A stretch of DNA of 64,000 nt from an uncultured Oscillospiraceae bacterium (GTDB lineage: Bacteria; Bacillota; Clostridia; Oscillospirales; Oscillospiraceae): assembly GCA_934667815.1 (NCBI GenBank), contig CAKUMO010000013.1, positions 1 through 64,000 of the forward strand. Reading direction: 5' to 3'. This document shows, piece by piece, positions 53,401 through 59,915 of this stretch. Position numbers and translations under genes: made by a program. How positions within the stretch are numbered: position 1 is the stretch's first letter; the number at the start of each line of letters is the position of its first letter. The notes beneath the pieces are model-generated. The model ran no database searches. It worked only from the letters and a program-made list of their open reading frames with translations, and was not told where the DNA came from.

Positions 53401-55779
53401 TGGGGCAGCTTCTACACTGGCATTTATTCCGACGCGATCTCCGCACGCTTCGGCACCGGCACGTCGAACGACAACGGCTTCCGCGCCGAGCGCTCCGAGA
53501 GCACGGAGGGCTTCACCGCCACGAGCATCCGCTGGAACGGCAGCACCAAGACCTACGACGTGCAGGTTGGTGGTGAGCAGTTCGGCACCGGCGTCTCCCT
53601 TGGCAGCAAGACTGCCAACAATAAGAACATCTTCTATTTCGGCACCGGCAAGGGCAACACCTACTGGACGGGCGACGTCTGCGACATTCTGGTCTATGAC
53701 CGCGTCCTGACCGACGAGGAGCTGGCCGACGTCAACGAATATCTCCGCGATCTCTACGAGCCGAAGGACAAGACCGTCTCCACCGATGGCCTGATCTTCT
53801 GGCTGGATGCCTCCGAGGGCGTGGAGCAGGATGCCTCCGGCAAGGTTACCAAGTGGGATTCCCGCACGGGGAGCGTCTCTGCGACCAACAAGAAGGGAAC
53901 ACCGACCGTTAAGGAGAACGCCTCCAACGGCAAGCCCGGCGTGTACTTCAGCGGCAACGGCGACGTGATGCAGATGGTGCTGGCTGACGGCCGCCTGAAC
54001 GGCCTGACCGGCGCGACCGTCATCGCCTATGCTTCTCCGGAAACGAGCTGGAAATACAACGAGGGCAACAGCCTTGCGTGGAACGTGCAGCGCCGCTCAC
54101 TGTTCTATGTGGATGAAGCGGGGAGCTGGGGCAGCTTCTTTGCCAGCGTCTACACCGACGCTGTCGCAGCGCGCTTCGGCACCGGTACGGCCAACGACTA
54201 TGGCTTCAGCGCCGCGCGCGCGAGCGAAACGTCCGCCTACGGCGCGACGGCCATCCGCTGGGACGGCACGACCTATGAGGCGACGGTCGACGGCGAGGCC
54301 TTCGGCACCGGTACGTCCAAGAGCAATGTGACAAAGAACAATAAGAACATCGTCTATTTCGGCACCGGCAAGGAAAACACCTACTGGAAGGGCACGCTCT
54401 GTGAGGTGCTGGTCTACGACCGTGCGCTTACGGGTGCGGAGCTGGAAAACGTTTATAACTACTTAGACGACAAGTACACCGAAAAGACCGAACCGGAGAT
54501 TCACGTTACCGGCGTGTATCTCAAGGAGGAGGGCGAGCAGCTCACGCTCCATCGCGGCGAGAGCTGGGAGCTGACGGCTGCTGCGGTTCCGGCCAACGCC
54601 GTGGATACCGGCCTGACCTTTGCGACCTCCGATCCCAAGGTCGTCACGGTTGATGAAAACGGCAAAATCACCGCGACCGGTCTCGGCTATGCGACCGTCA
54701 CCGTCACGACCAAGGACGGCGATTACAGTGCATGGTGCGGCGTCAGCGTCGAACGCACCGAGGCGGAAAAGCTCTGGCAGAACATTCAGGACATCGTCAC
54801 CTGGGCGGGCAAACAGGACCCGGCCGCCTATGCCAACTGGGACGAGATGCAGCGGGCGCTCGATGCGGTCAGGACCGTGTCCGAGGCCAGCAGCCTCGAG
54901 GAGCTGACACCCGTCTATCAGGCGCTGCGCGGGGCTATGCTGGGCCTGCTGGAGAAGGTTGACTATCGCTTCACCGCCGAGACCTCCGACCAGACGCTTG
55001 AGGCCGGTGCAGCGCTTGAGCTGGAGATCGTTCCCGCAAGCGAGCATTTCCTCAACGTGCAGGTGGACTCTGCACCGCTGGAGCAGTCGGCCTACACGCT
55101 CGAAACGACAAATGACGGCCTGAAGCTCACACTCAAGCCGGAGTACATGGCGACGCTCGGCCTTGGAAGCCACACCGTCAAGGCACTCTTTGCCAACGGC
55201 GAGGCCGCAACCGGCTTCACCCTGACCCGCTCGGTCAAGGGCGTGACGCTCGAGCCGCAGGCGGCGGAGCTGACCGTGGGTGAAAGCCTGACCGTAAATG
55301 CGGTCGTGCAGCCCGCGGACGCAACGAACGCGAATGTTTCCTTCACCAGCAGCGCCCCGGCGGTCGCCACGGTGGATGAAAACGGCGTTGTGACCGCTCT
55401 GAAGCCCGGCCAGGCCGTTATCACCGTCACTACGGCGGACGGCGGCTTTACCGCAAGCTGCGCCCTGACCGTCAAGGCTGCACCTTGCAGGCATGAGCAC
55501 ACGGCACGCGAGAACGAGCAGAAGCCGACCTGTACAAAGGACGGCTATTCCGGCGATCTCGTCTGCAAGGACTGCGGCCGGACGATTGAAAAGGGCGAGA
55601 CCCTGCCCAAAACCGGACATAAGTACGTTAACGGCGTCTGCACCGTCTGCGGAAAGAAGGCTGCGGCGCCTACCACGGCCGACGGCTTCGCGCTGCCGCT
55701 GACGCTGGCTGCGGCCATCGTGAGCTTGATCGCGCTGGCAATCCTCGTGCTTGTCAGAATGCGCAAGGACACGGTTTGA
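50425..55779 (+). CDS. Giant anchored protein with glycerophosphodiesterase-like N-terminus
   Basis: 1784 residues. Signal peptide, then a GDPD-like TIM barrel (about 35-345): the HR pair of VAHRAAWRMAPENS, E-x-D of AELDVKMTKDG and the second His of LSHDGS match the metal-dependent phosphodiesterase site. A CBM6-like module (about 355-485), Big_4-like domains and three LamG-like domains (about 570-795, 875-1110, 1115-1355) follow; the last two are near-identical duplicates. Two Big_2 domains (about 1365-1440, 1610-1690) bracket a FIVAR/X2-like stretch; a Cys/His block (CRHEH, CKDCG, CTVCGKK) and a membrane helix end it. The anchor region reads PTTADG, lacking the Gly of P-x-T-G. The ATG at 50425 is better placed than 50413. 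It may degrade glycerophosphodiesters or teichoic acid-like polymers at the surface. Confidence 0.82.
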   Translation: MKKRLLSILLVVLLLVQLVPATVIAYPVPELGAQDGVTKFATGVPMGVAHRAAWRMAPENSLLAVAASISMGIDVAELDVKMTKDGVLVLSHDGSINRCAMGSGNISDYNWEQLKTIAVKPGQGGSSAYLLTEDDAALLNSLPNYAEHSGTAVAGQTIPLSRMDDLIDLLKKLGPNTMVNLDHCFSQELFTSCYVLFREQGMLNHFFFKNSNDVWTMNQWYAAAAEKWNKKHSDEPITAKDVQESILYVYIIRSADYGILQSHLDNGDKLVMVEICISDDPSDKVIHEKLEPWCLENKVAMFVNTMWSGLCSTKPDTEPTWAEMLNRGYKAIQTDRPSELAGYLAAYNRDRSAQSVIEAEHFHGFNYGTQGFSVPAAADSRLNKKVEKLTAGDDLEYRRIVFDGTETLLNLTMQGLSGGTLGVYLDGLAEENRIAQLTLAASEDYRTVTAVLDKTPETGTHTVYLRFTGAPKQVLASLDSFRFVSAVSFTDAQLEELQITTTAGTAPVLPGSVQVTANGEIYGLEVRWEQVAASSYAKEGQFLVLGYVPALGCYAKALVTVTATSVVKPEITTDGLALWLDASEGVTAENGAVSAWASKVGNITATVKSGSPTVKGKGIAFDGDDSMDLVLPENFWNGKSEFTVLLYNSSENITAGASNGTSSQYHSVLYFGETGSWGSAYFNASQNEVIWRFGSGTSGDYGTTYTRPLNIGSLFTSTAIRKNGLRDTLFVNGEKVYTGTAAAEQSKNIKSEGWIGLGKNGNYFKGTINEILIYDRALADDEITAAQLALAEKYADKVSAVEAVAVTCEAGTAPVLPKTVKITYESGASIDLGVQWERINPNDYLEEGSFPVKGTLADGTPVVATVTVTAKSVKEPVTTRGLMFWLNASEGVSTDDSGVVTQWKSKVGDAVATKKKGDAKLTQNAVNGKPAVTFDGSEDVLQMVLENGALNGLEGVTVVTYAASRTPWKQTNNSFDWNVQRHTLFYADESGSWGSFYTGIYSDAISARFGTGTSNDNGFRAERSESTEGFTATSIRWNGSTKTYDVQVGGEQFGTGVSLGSKTANNKNIFYFGTGKGNTYWTGDVCDILVYDRVLTDEELADVNEYLRDLYEPKDKTVSTDGLIFWLDASEGVEQDASGKVTKWDSRTGSVSATNKKGTPTVKENASNGKPGVYFSGNGDVMQMVLADGRLNGLTGATVIAYASPETSWKYNEGNSLAWNVQRRSLFYVDEAGSWGSFFASVYTDAVAARFGTGTANDYGFSAARASETSAYGATAIRWDGTTYEATVDGEAFGTGTSKSNVTKNNKNIVYFGTGKENTYWKGTLCEVLVYDRALTGAELENVYNYLDDKYTEKTEPEIHVTGVYLKEEGEQLTLHRGESWELTAAAVPANAVDTGLTFATSDPKVVTVDENGKITATGLGYATVTVTTKDGDYSAWCGVSVERTEAEKLWQNIQDIVTWAGKQDPAAYANWDEMQRALDAVRTVSEASSLEELTPVYQALRGAMLGLLEKVDYRFTAETSDQTLEAGAALELEIVPASEHFLNVQVDSAPLEQSAYTLETTNDGLKLTLKPEYMATLGLGSHTVKALFANGEAATGFTLTRSVKGVTLEPQAAELTVGESLTVNAVVQPADATNANVSFTSSAPAVATVDENGVVTALKPGQAVITVTTADGGFTASCALTVKAAPCRHEHTARENEQKPTCTKDGYSGDLVCKDCGRTIEKGETLPKTGHKYVNGVCTVCGKKAAAPTTADGFALPLTLAAAIVSLIALAILVLVRMRKDTV
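53056..54470 (+). repeat. Tandem duplication of a LamG-like coding module
   Basis: Two units of about 710 bp (roughly 53056-53760 and 53770-54470) encode near-parallel domains beginning LMFWLNASEGV and LIFWLDASEGV. They share WNVQRxxLFYxDExGSWGSF, ARFGTGTxND and the ending NKNIxYFGTGKxNTYW. A more distant third copy begins near 52150. Confidence 0.8.
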
Positions 55780-55808
55780 TAAGTGTGAAATAAGAAACGA
55801 ACTACACA

Positions 55809-55839
55809 AGCGCCCTGCCGGAGTTTCCGGCAGGGCGCT
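55809..55839 (+). terminator. Terminator of the giant protein, third copy of the repeated hairpin
   Basis: AGCGCCCTGCCGG / CCGGCAGGGCGCT with loop AGTTT, 29 nt after the stop codon. Confidence 0.8.
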
Positions 55840-56062
55840 GACAGACTGCGAAAAAGTTCGGAAGACAAGCAACTCACGCTCGTCGGCGTACATAGGTACG
55901 GTATGGCGTGAGTTGCGAAGTAAGTCAAAATCCTTGCGCAGCAAGCCGGTTTTCAGACTATAAAGTTTGAAGGACCCTACTTTTGTAAATGAAATCCAGA
56001 GAGTGAAAATCGTTGAATTGTGAATCGATTTTGACGATTACGGACTTTTTTGACAGTCTGAC
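55840..56062. mobile_element. MITE-like element with terminal inverted repeats
   Basis: About 223 bp bounded by imperfect inverted ends: left GACAGACTGCGAAAAAGTTC, right (reverse complement) GTCAGACTGTCAAAAAAGTC. Inside is a perfect 11-bp hairpin GCAACTCACGC / GCGTGAGTTGC (55869-55879, 55906-55916). No coding capacity. It sits exactly between two copies of the repeated terminator. A clear target-site duplication was not seen. Confidence 0.5.
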
Positions 56063-56063
56063 A

Positions 56064-56093
56064 AGCGCCCTGCCGGATTTCCGGCAGGGCGCT
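56064..56093 (-). terminator. Terminator of the LacI-kinase gene, fourth copy of the repeated hairpin
   Basis: AGCGCCCTGCCGG / CCGGCAGGGCGCT with loop ATTT, 16 nt beyond the leftward stop codon at 56110. Confidence 0.8.
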
Positions 56094-56109
56094 TGTATGA
56101 TAGATGCGT

Positions 56110-58035
56110 TTACAGGATCGTGCCGAAGTGCAGATCAAGCATGGATTTATAGTCTGCGGAGGCAATGTTGCCGCTGCGTGTCACGCTGAGGCTGGCGGCA
56201 AAGTTGGCGTATTTGATCGCATAGTCAAAGTCTGCACGGTCGGAAAGACAGGTCATCAGCGCGGCAATGAAGCAGTCGCTTGCGCCCGTGGCATCCACAA
56301 CCTCTACCTGCTCCGTGGGATAATAGCGGATGCGGTCGCAGCCCTCGGCCAGAAATGCACAGCCGCGCTCGGCCAGCGTGACAATGATATTGCGCACACC
56401 CTTGGCCCGATAGGCATAGATCCGCTCCTCCAGCGTTTCCAGCTCCGGCCGCAGCATGGCAATTTCGCTCTCGTTGGGAAGCAGCAGGAACAGACCGTCC
56501 AGCCATTCGGCCTCGTATTCGGCGGGCAGAAAATTGTTCGGCTTGAGGATCATATCGATCTGCTTTTCCGCGCATTGCCGGAAAACCTCGGCCAGCGCAT
56601 CCTGCGGAATGGCAGTGTGGCAGGAGCAGAAGCGCGCGTCGGTGAACAGCTCTCGATGCTTGAGAATCTGCTGTGCACTGAGCGCATCGTTCGCGCCAGC
56701 ATGAACCAGTACAAGATTGTCGCCATTTTGCGCGACGGAAATGTAGGCGCAGCCGGTGGCATTGGTCTTGTCCATGCGAATGCCGTCCACATCGACGCGG
56801 TGTTTGGTCAGATTTTCGTAAATCAGATGTCCCTCGCGGTCGTTGCCGACGCAGCCGAGCACGGAGATGTTGCAGCCGAGCTGGCTTGCGCAGATGGCCT
56901 GATTGGCCGCGCGGCCGCCGACGGTGATGCTTTTTTTGTTTACGACGCTTACACAGTTGACCGCCGGAAGATACGAAGCGTAGAGGGTGACGTCGATGCT
57001 CAGGTCGCCGACGATGATGCTGCGTTTGCCGCGGCTGCCGTAGGGCGTGGCGACGCTCGCTCCCTCTGCGACGGCGGTGTTGACGGTGCGGCTTTCCTCC
57101 ACGTCGGAGGATTTATAAATTAAGGCGTTGAGCTGCTTTGTGATGCTTTTTGCAAACTCCTCGTAGGGATATTCCACATGCGTGAGCTGCGGCAGGAAGC
57201 CCTCCAAATGGCAGGAGTCGTCCAGCAAAAGTACCGAGCACTGCTCCGGAACGGGGCACTTGCAGCGGCTGGCATATTGATACAGCAGCGGCGCCGACCG
57301 GCTGCCGGCACAGATGACCGCCGTCGTTCCAACGTCAAAGAGCTGCGCGAGCTTTAAAAATCCCTCGTCGCGCTGCATGAAATGCACGCACAGCTTTTCG
57401 TCAAAGGGAATGGAAGCCTGATAGAGGGCCTTGCGGTAGCCGTCGAGGAAGCGGTTGTCCAGAAGATCACCGTCACAGAATAAGGCGATTTTACGGTGCA
57501 TCTTATCGGTCAGATACTTGGTGGCGGCAAAGGCGGCCTGCCGGAAGTCAAAGCGCGTCTGGTATGCGCCCGGCTCGCGCATGAGGTCGGCAAAGACATA
57601 GGGCTTTTTCAGTTCGCGCAGGAGGCTGAGCGTCCGCTCCGCCACGCCGCCCTCGCACTGCGTGATGGGATAGAAAATCAGACCGTCCACCTGCTTCTGC
57701 ATGACGATCAGCAGCAGATCGTATTCCTCGTCCGGGCTGCCCTTGGAGTTGAGCAGCATCAGGCAGTAGCCGAGTGCGCGCACCTCCTGCTCAATGGCCG
57801 TGATCAGACCGGAAAAAAACGGCGAGGCGACGTCCGGAACAATCAGCGCAATGGTGTGCGACGAGACACTAAGCTGGTCGCGGATATTCTTATAGGGTGT
57901 GAACTGGTACTGCCGCGCAACGTCCAGCACGCGCTTGCGCGTTTCCTCGGTAATGTTTTCATCCTTGTTGTTCAGAACCTTGGAAACGGTGGATACCGAG
58001 ACCTGCGCGAGTCTGGCGATGTCCTTGATCGTCAT
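56110..58035 (-). CDS. LacI-family repressor fused to a PfkB-family sugar kinase
   Basis: A 641-residue two-part protein. Residues 1-55 are a LacI DNA-binding domain (TIKDIARLAQVSVSTVSKVLNN), and about 60-330 a LacI-type ligand-binding domain (IALIVPDVASPFFSGLITAIE, VDGLIFYP, KIALFCDG). From about 340 to the end is a ribokinase-like domain: SIIVGDLSIDVTLYA, GGRAANQA (substrate/phosphate loop), VLGCVGNDREG and the catalytic DATGASD (D581-D587; usual form DTTGAGD, so Gly is Ser here). The ATG at 58035 has GGAAGGAG upstream. One polypeptide could repress a promoter and phosphorylate the inducing sugar, but neither the sugar nor the target is known. No neighbouring gene is an obvious target; it is transcribed alone. 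Confidence 0.9.
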   Translation of the reverse strand: MTIKDIARLAQVSVSTVSKVLNNKDENITEETRKRVLDVARQYQFTPYKNIRDQLSVSSHTIALIVPDVASPFFSGLITAIEQEVRALGYCLMLLNSKGSPDEEYDLLLIVMQKQVDGLIFYPITQCEGGVAERTLSLLRELKKPYVFADLMREPGAYQTRFDFRQAAFAATKYLTDKMHRKIALFCDGDLLDNRFLDGYRKALYQASIPFDEKLCVHFMQRDEGFLKLAQLFDVGTTAVICAGSRSAPLLYQYASRCKCPVPEQCSVLLLDDSCHLEGFLPQLTHVEYPYEEFAKSITKQLNALIYKSSDVEESRTVNTAVAEGASVATPYGSRGKRSIIVGDLSIDVTLYASYLPAVNCVSVVNKKSITVGGRAANQAICASQLGCNISVLGCVGNDREGHLIYENLTKHRVDVDGIRMDKTNATGCAYISVAQNGDNLVLVHAGANDALSAQQILKHRELFTDARFCSCHTAIPQDALAEVFRQCAEKQIDMILKPNNFLPAEYEAEWLDGLFLLLPNESEIAMLRPELETLEERIYAYRAKGVRNIIVTLAERGCAFLAEGCDRIRYYPTEQVEVVDATGASDCFIAALMTCLSDRADFDYAIKYANFAASLSVTRSGNIASADYKSMLDLHFGTIL

Positions 58036-58510
58036 AATGAAGCGCTCCTTCCGCACTAATTCCACATTCATTTCGACAGAATCGAATGGGAAACTTCGTT
58101 TTTTCTAAGAAAACCGTTTTTCCAAGTTCAGTATACCACGAAATAACCCGGAAGTCCAGAAAAATCCTGTGCGCAGCGAAAAACGACTACACATTGTCCC
58201 CCGCCGCGCGCTTGACGGCGGGAAAATCTCGTGATGGACGAAAACTGCCTAAAGAACGGATACCATAGATCGCACAAAGAAAAACGGAGCAAAACAATGA
58301 TCGAGACCATGCAGATTTGTGGAGCACGCCGAAGCGTGCTCCACAGTGCACAAGGCGCATGGGCTTCCTGAAGCAATCAAGAGACATAGTAATGTGCTTT
58401 TCCCATCCGAAGCCTTTGGCCGGATCGTTTATTTGGCAGTCTGAGCAGCGTATTTTGCGCTGCTGCTTTTCCCGTGTGCGGGCACCGAAATTTGGCAAAC
58501 GGCCGCTGCT
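58036..58510. other. 475-bp intergenic stretch with stable hairpins, no convincing gene
   Basis: Open frames here (for example 58187-58498, reverse) lack start sites and family features. Near the left end TTCGA-N5-TCGAA (58072-58086) could be an operator for the LacI-kinase gene. At 58319-58344 a perfect 11-bp stem GTGGAGCACGC / GCGTGCTCCAC would carry a C(UUCG)G tetraloop on the reverse strand; neither side has a T-run. A second stem GCAGCG / CGCTGC lies near 58446-58464. A small RNA is possible. Confidence 0.4.
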
Positions 58511-59659
58511 TCACTCACCCATACAGATGCGCCGCAGGAGACGGACGGTCAGCTCCCACCACGTCAGCTTTTCTACCGTCTCCGGCGCGACGATGGGAAT
58601 GCGCGCAAGGGTTTTGTCGCCCGAGGACACGGTCATCTCGCCGAGCTGCTGCCCGGCCTGTACCGGCGCTTCGACTTCCAAATCGACCGTAATTTTCTTG
58701 ACAATGCCCGATTGCAGCTCTTTTTCAATCAGAATCGGCGCGGATTCCTGCAATTCCGGCTGGATCAGGCTCTTTTCCCCCAGACGGACGCGCACGGGCG
58801 AGATCGGCTCGGGCGGCTCGGCGGAGACGAGGGCGTAGTTTGCAAAGCCGTAGTTCAAAAGCGCCTTGGCCGACTCAAAACGCTCCGGCGAGCTTTTGCA
58901 GTGCAGCACGACCGCAATCAGCTCGATGCCGTCGCGCTCGGCAGAGGCCGCCAGACAGTGGCCTGCGGCGGAGGTATAGCCCGTTTTCAGGCCGGTCGTG
59001 CCCTCATAAAAGCGCACGAGCTTGTTCGTATTGGCAAGGCCGAAGCGCCCGCCGCGCACGGTGTCCATCCAGATGGTCGTGTATTTTTTGATCTCCTTGT
59101 GCTTCAGCAGCTCACGAGAGATGACGGCCAGATCGTGCGCCGTAGTCAGGTGCTCTGCCGCCTCCGGCGCGTCGTCCAGCCCGGTGCAGTTGACAAAATG
59201 CGTGTCCTTCAGCCCCAATTCGGCGGCACGCTGGTTCATGCGGTCAACAAAGGCCGATTCGCTGCCGGAGACGTGCTCTGCCAGCGCAGTAGCGCAGTCG
59301 TTTGCCGAGCTGACGACCACGGACTTGAGCATTTCGTCCATGCTCATCTGTTCGCCCGGCTCCAGATAGACCTGACTGCCGCCCTTGGCCGCGGCTGCGT
59401 CCGAGGTGATGACCATGTCGTCCCAGCCGATGCGGCCGGAGGCGAGCGCCTCCATGACCAAAAGCAGCGTCATGACCTTCGTCACCGAGGCAGGACGCAG
59501 ACGCTCGTTCGCATTCTTTTCAAAAAGAACGGTGCCGGTCGCGGCATCGATCAAAATTGCGGACGGCGCATCGATCTCCGGGCCTGCTGCTGCCGCCACA
59601 GGCAGGCACACCGCGAGAAGTCCCAGCGCCAAAAGCGCTGCCAAAATTCGTTTCCACAT
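58511..59659 (-). CDS. dacF: D-alanyl-D-alanine carboxypeptidase (PBP5/DacF type)
   Basis: A 382-residue secreted serine peptidase that trims the terminal D-Ala of peptidoglycan stems. Signal peptide (cleaved near AAA-AG); the three active-site motifs are SVTK (S58-K61), SAN (S118-N120) and KTG (225-227). The C-terminal beta-domain (about 275-355) and an amphipathic tail (EKLTWWELTVRLLRRI) for membrane attachment complete it. AGAGGGG precedes the ATG. The gene symbol follows common usage for Gram-positive members; DacA/DacB assignment would need phylogeny. Divergent from the sugar ABC operon. Confidence 0.9.
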   Translation of the reverse strand: MWKRILAALLALGLLAVCLPVAAAAGPEIDAPSAILIDAATGTVLFEKNANERLRPASVTKVMTLLLVMEALASGRIGWDDMVITSDAAAAKGGSQVYLEPGEQMSMDEMLKSVVVSSANDCATALAEHVSGSESAFVDRMNQRAAELGLKDTHFVNCTGLDDAPEAAEHLTTAHDLAVISRELLKHKEIKKYTTIWMDTVRGGRFGLANTNKLVRFYEGTTGLKTGYTSAAGHCLAASAERDGIELIAVVLHCKSSPERFESAKALLNYGFANYALVSAEPPEPISPVRVRLGEKSLIQPELQESAPILIEKELQSGIVKKITVDLEVEAPVQAGQQLGEMTVSSGDKTLARIPIVAPETVEKLTWWELTVRLLRRICMGE

Positions 59660-59806
59660 ACGATCAGCCCCTCTGATTGTTATTGTGGTACAAGCGTATG
59701 CGCGTGGGCAGGGGAGTATGCCGCGGGCCTGTTGTGAAAGTGCATAAAATCGGCATGCCGTTTTTATTCATATCTGACGAAGTTTTTGGAAACGCAAGAA
59801 AAGGAC

Positions 59807-59835
59807 TTGCAAACTGCAAAACCGCACGCTATACT
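59807..59835 (+). promoter_or_regulatory. Promoter of the LacI-regulated sugar ABC operon
   Basis: TTGCAA (59807-59812), 17-nt spacer and TATACT (59830-59835). The transcription start would fall near 59842, immediately before the operator. Confidence 0.75.
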
Positions 59836-59847
59836 AAAGTCACAAGG

Positions 59848-59865
59848 TTTGGAAACGTTTCCAAA
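59848..59865 (+). promoter_or_regulatory. LacI-family operator
   Basis: TTTGGAAACGTTTCCAAA, a perfect 18-bp palindrome with the central CG typical of LacI-family sites, lies at about +6 to +24. A half-like match TTTTTGGAAACG occurs upstream around 59783-59794 and could be an auxiliary site. The LacI gene at 63196 is the natural ligand; a global catabolite regulator is also possible because the site resembles cre boxes. Confidence 0.8.
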
Positions 59866-59915
59866 TACTTTGTAAAGATCAATCATTCATGCAAATTAAC
59901 TTAGGAGGAAAGAAA

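Noticed and set aside
54463..55944. Reverse 493-residue open frame at the end of the giant GDPD-like protein
   Set aside because: Shadow of the Ig-like and Cys-rich coding region; it also runs across the terminator and into the MITE-like element.
56064..56093. Idea that the two flanking terminator copies are part of the MITE-like element
   Set aside because: The same hairpin occurs alone at 23301 and 34642 without the element, so the copies are treated as separate terminators of the two convergent genes.
58319..58344. Perfect hairpin considered as a terminator of the LacI-kinase or DacF transcripts
   Set aside because: No T-run on either strand and not adjacent to a stop codon in the right direction.
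58187..58498. Reverse 103-residue open frame in the gap upstream of the LacI-kinase gene
   Set aside because: No ribosome site and atypical composition; runs through both RNA-like hairpins.
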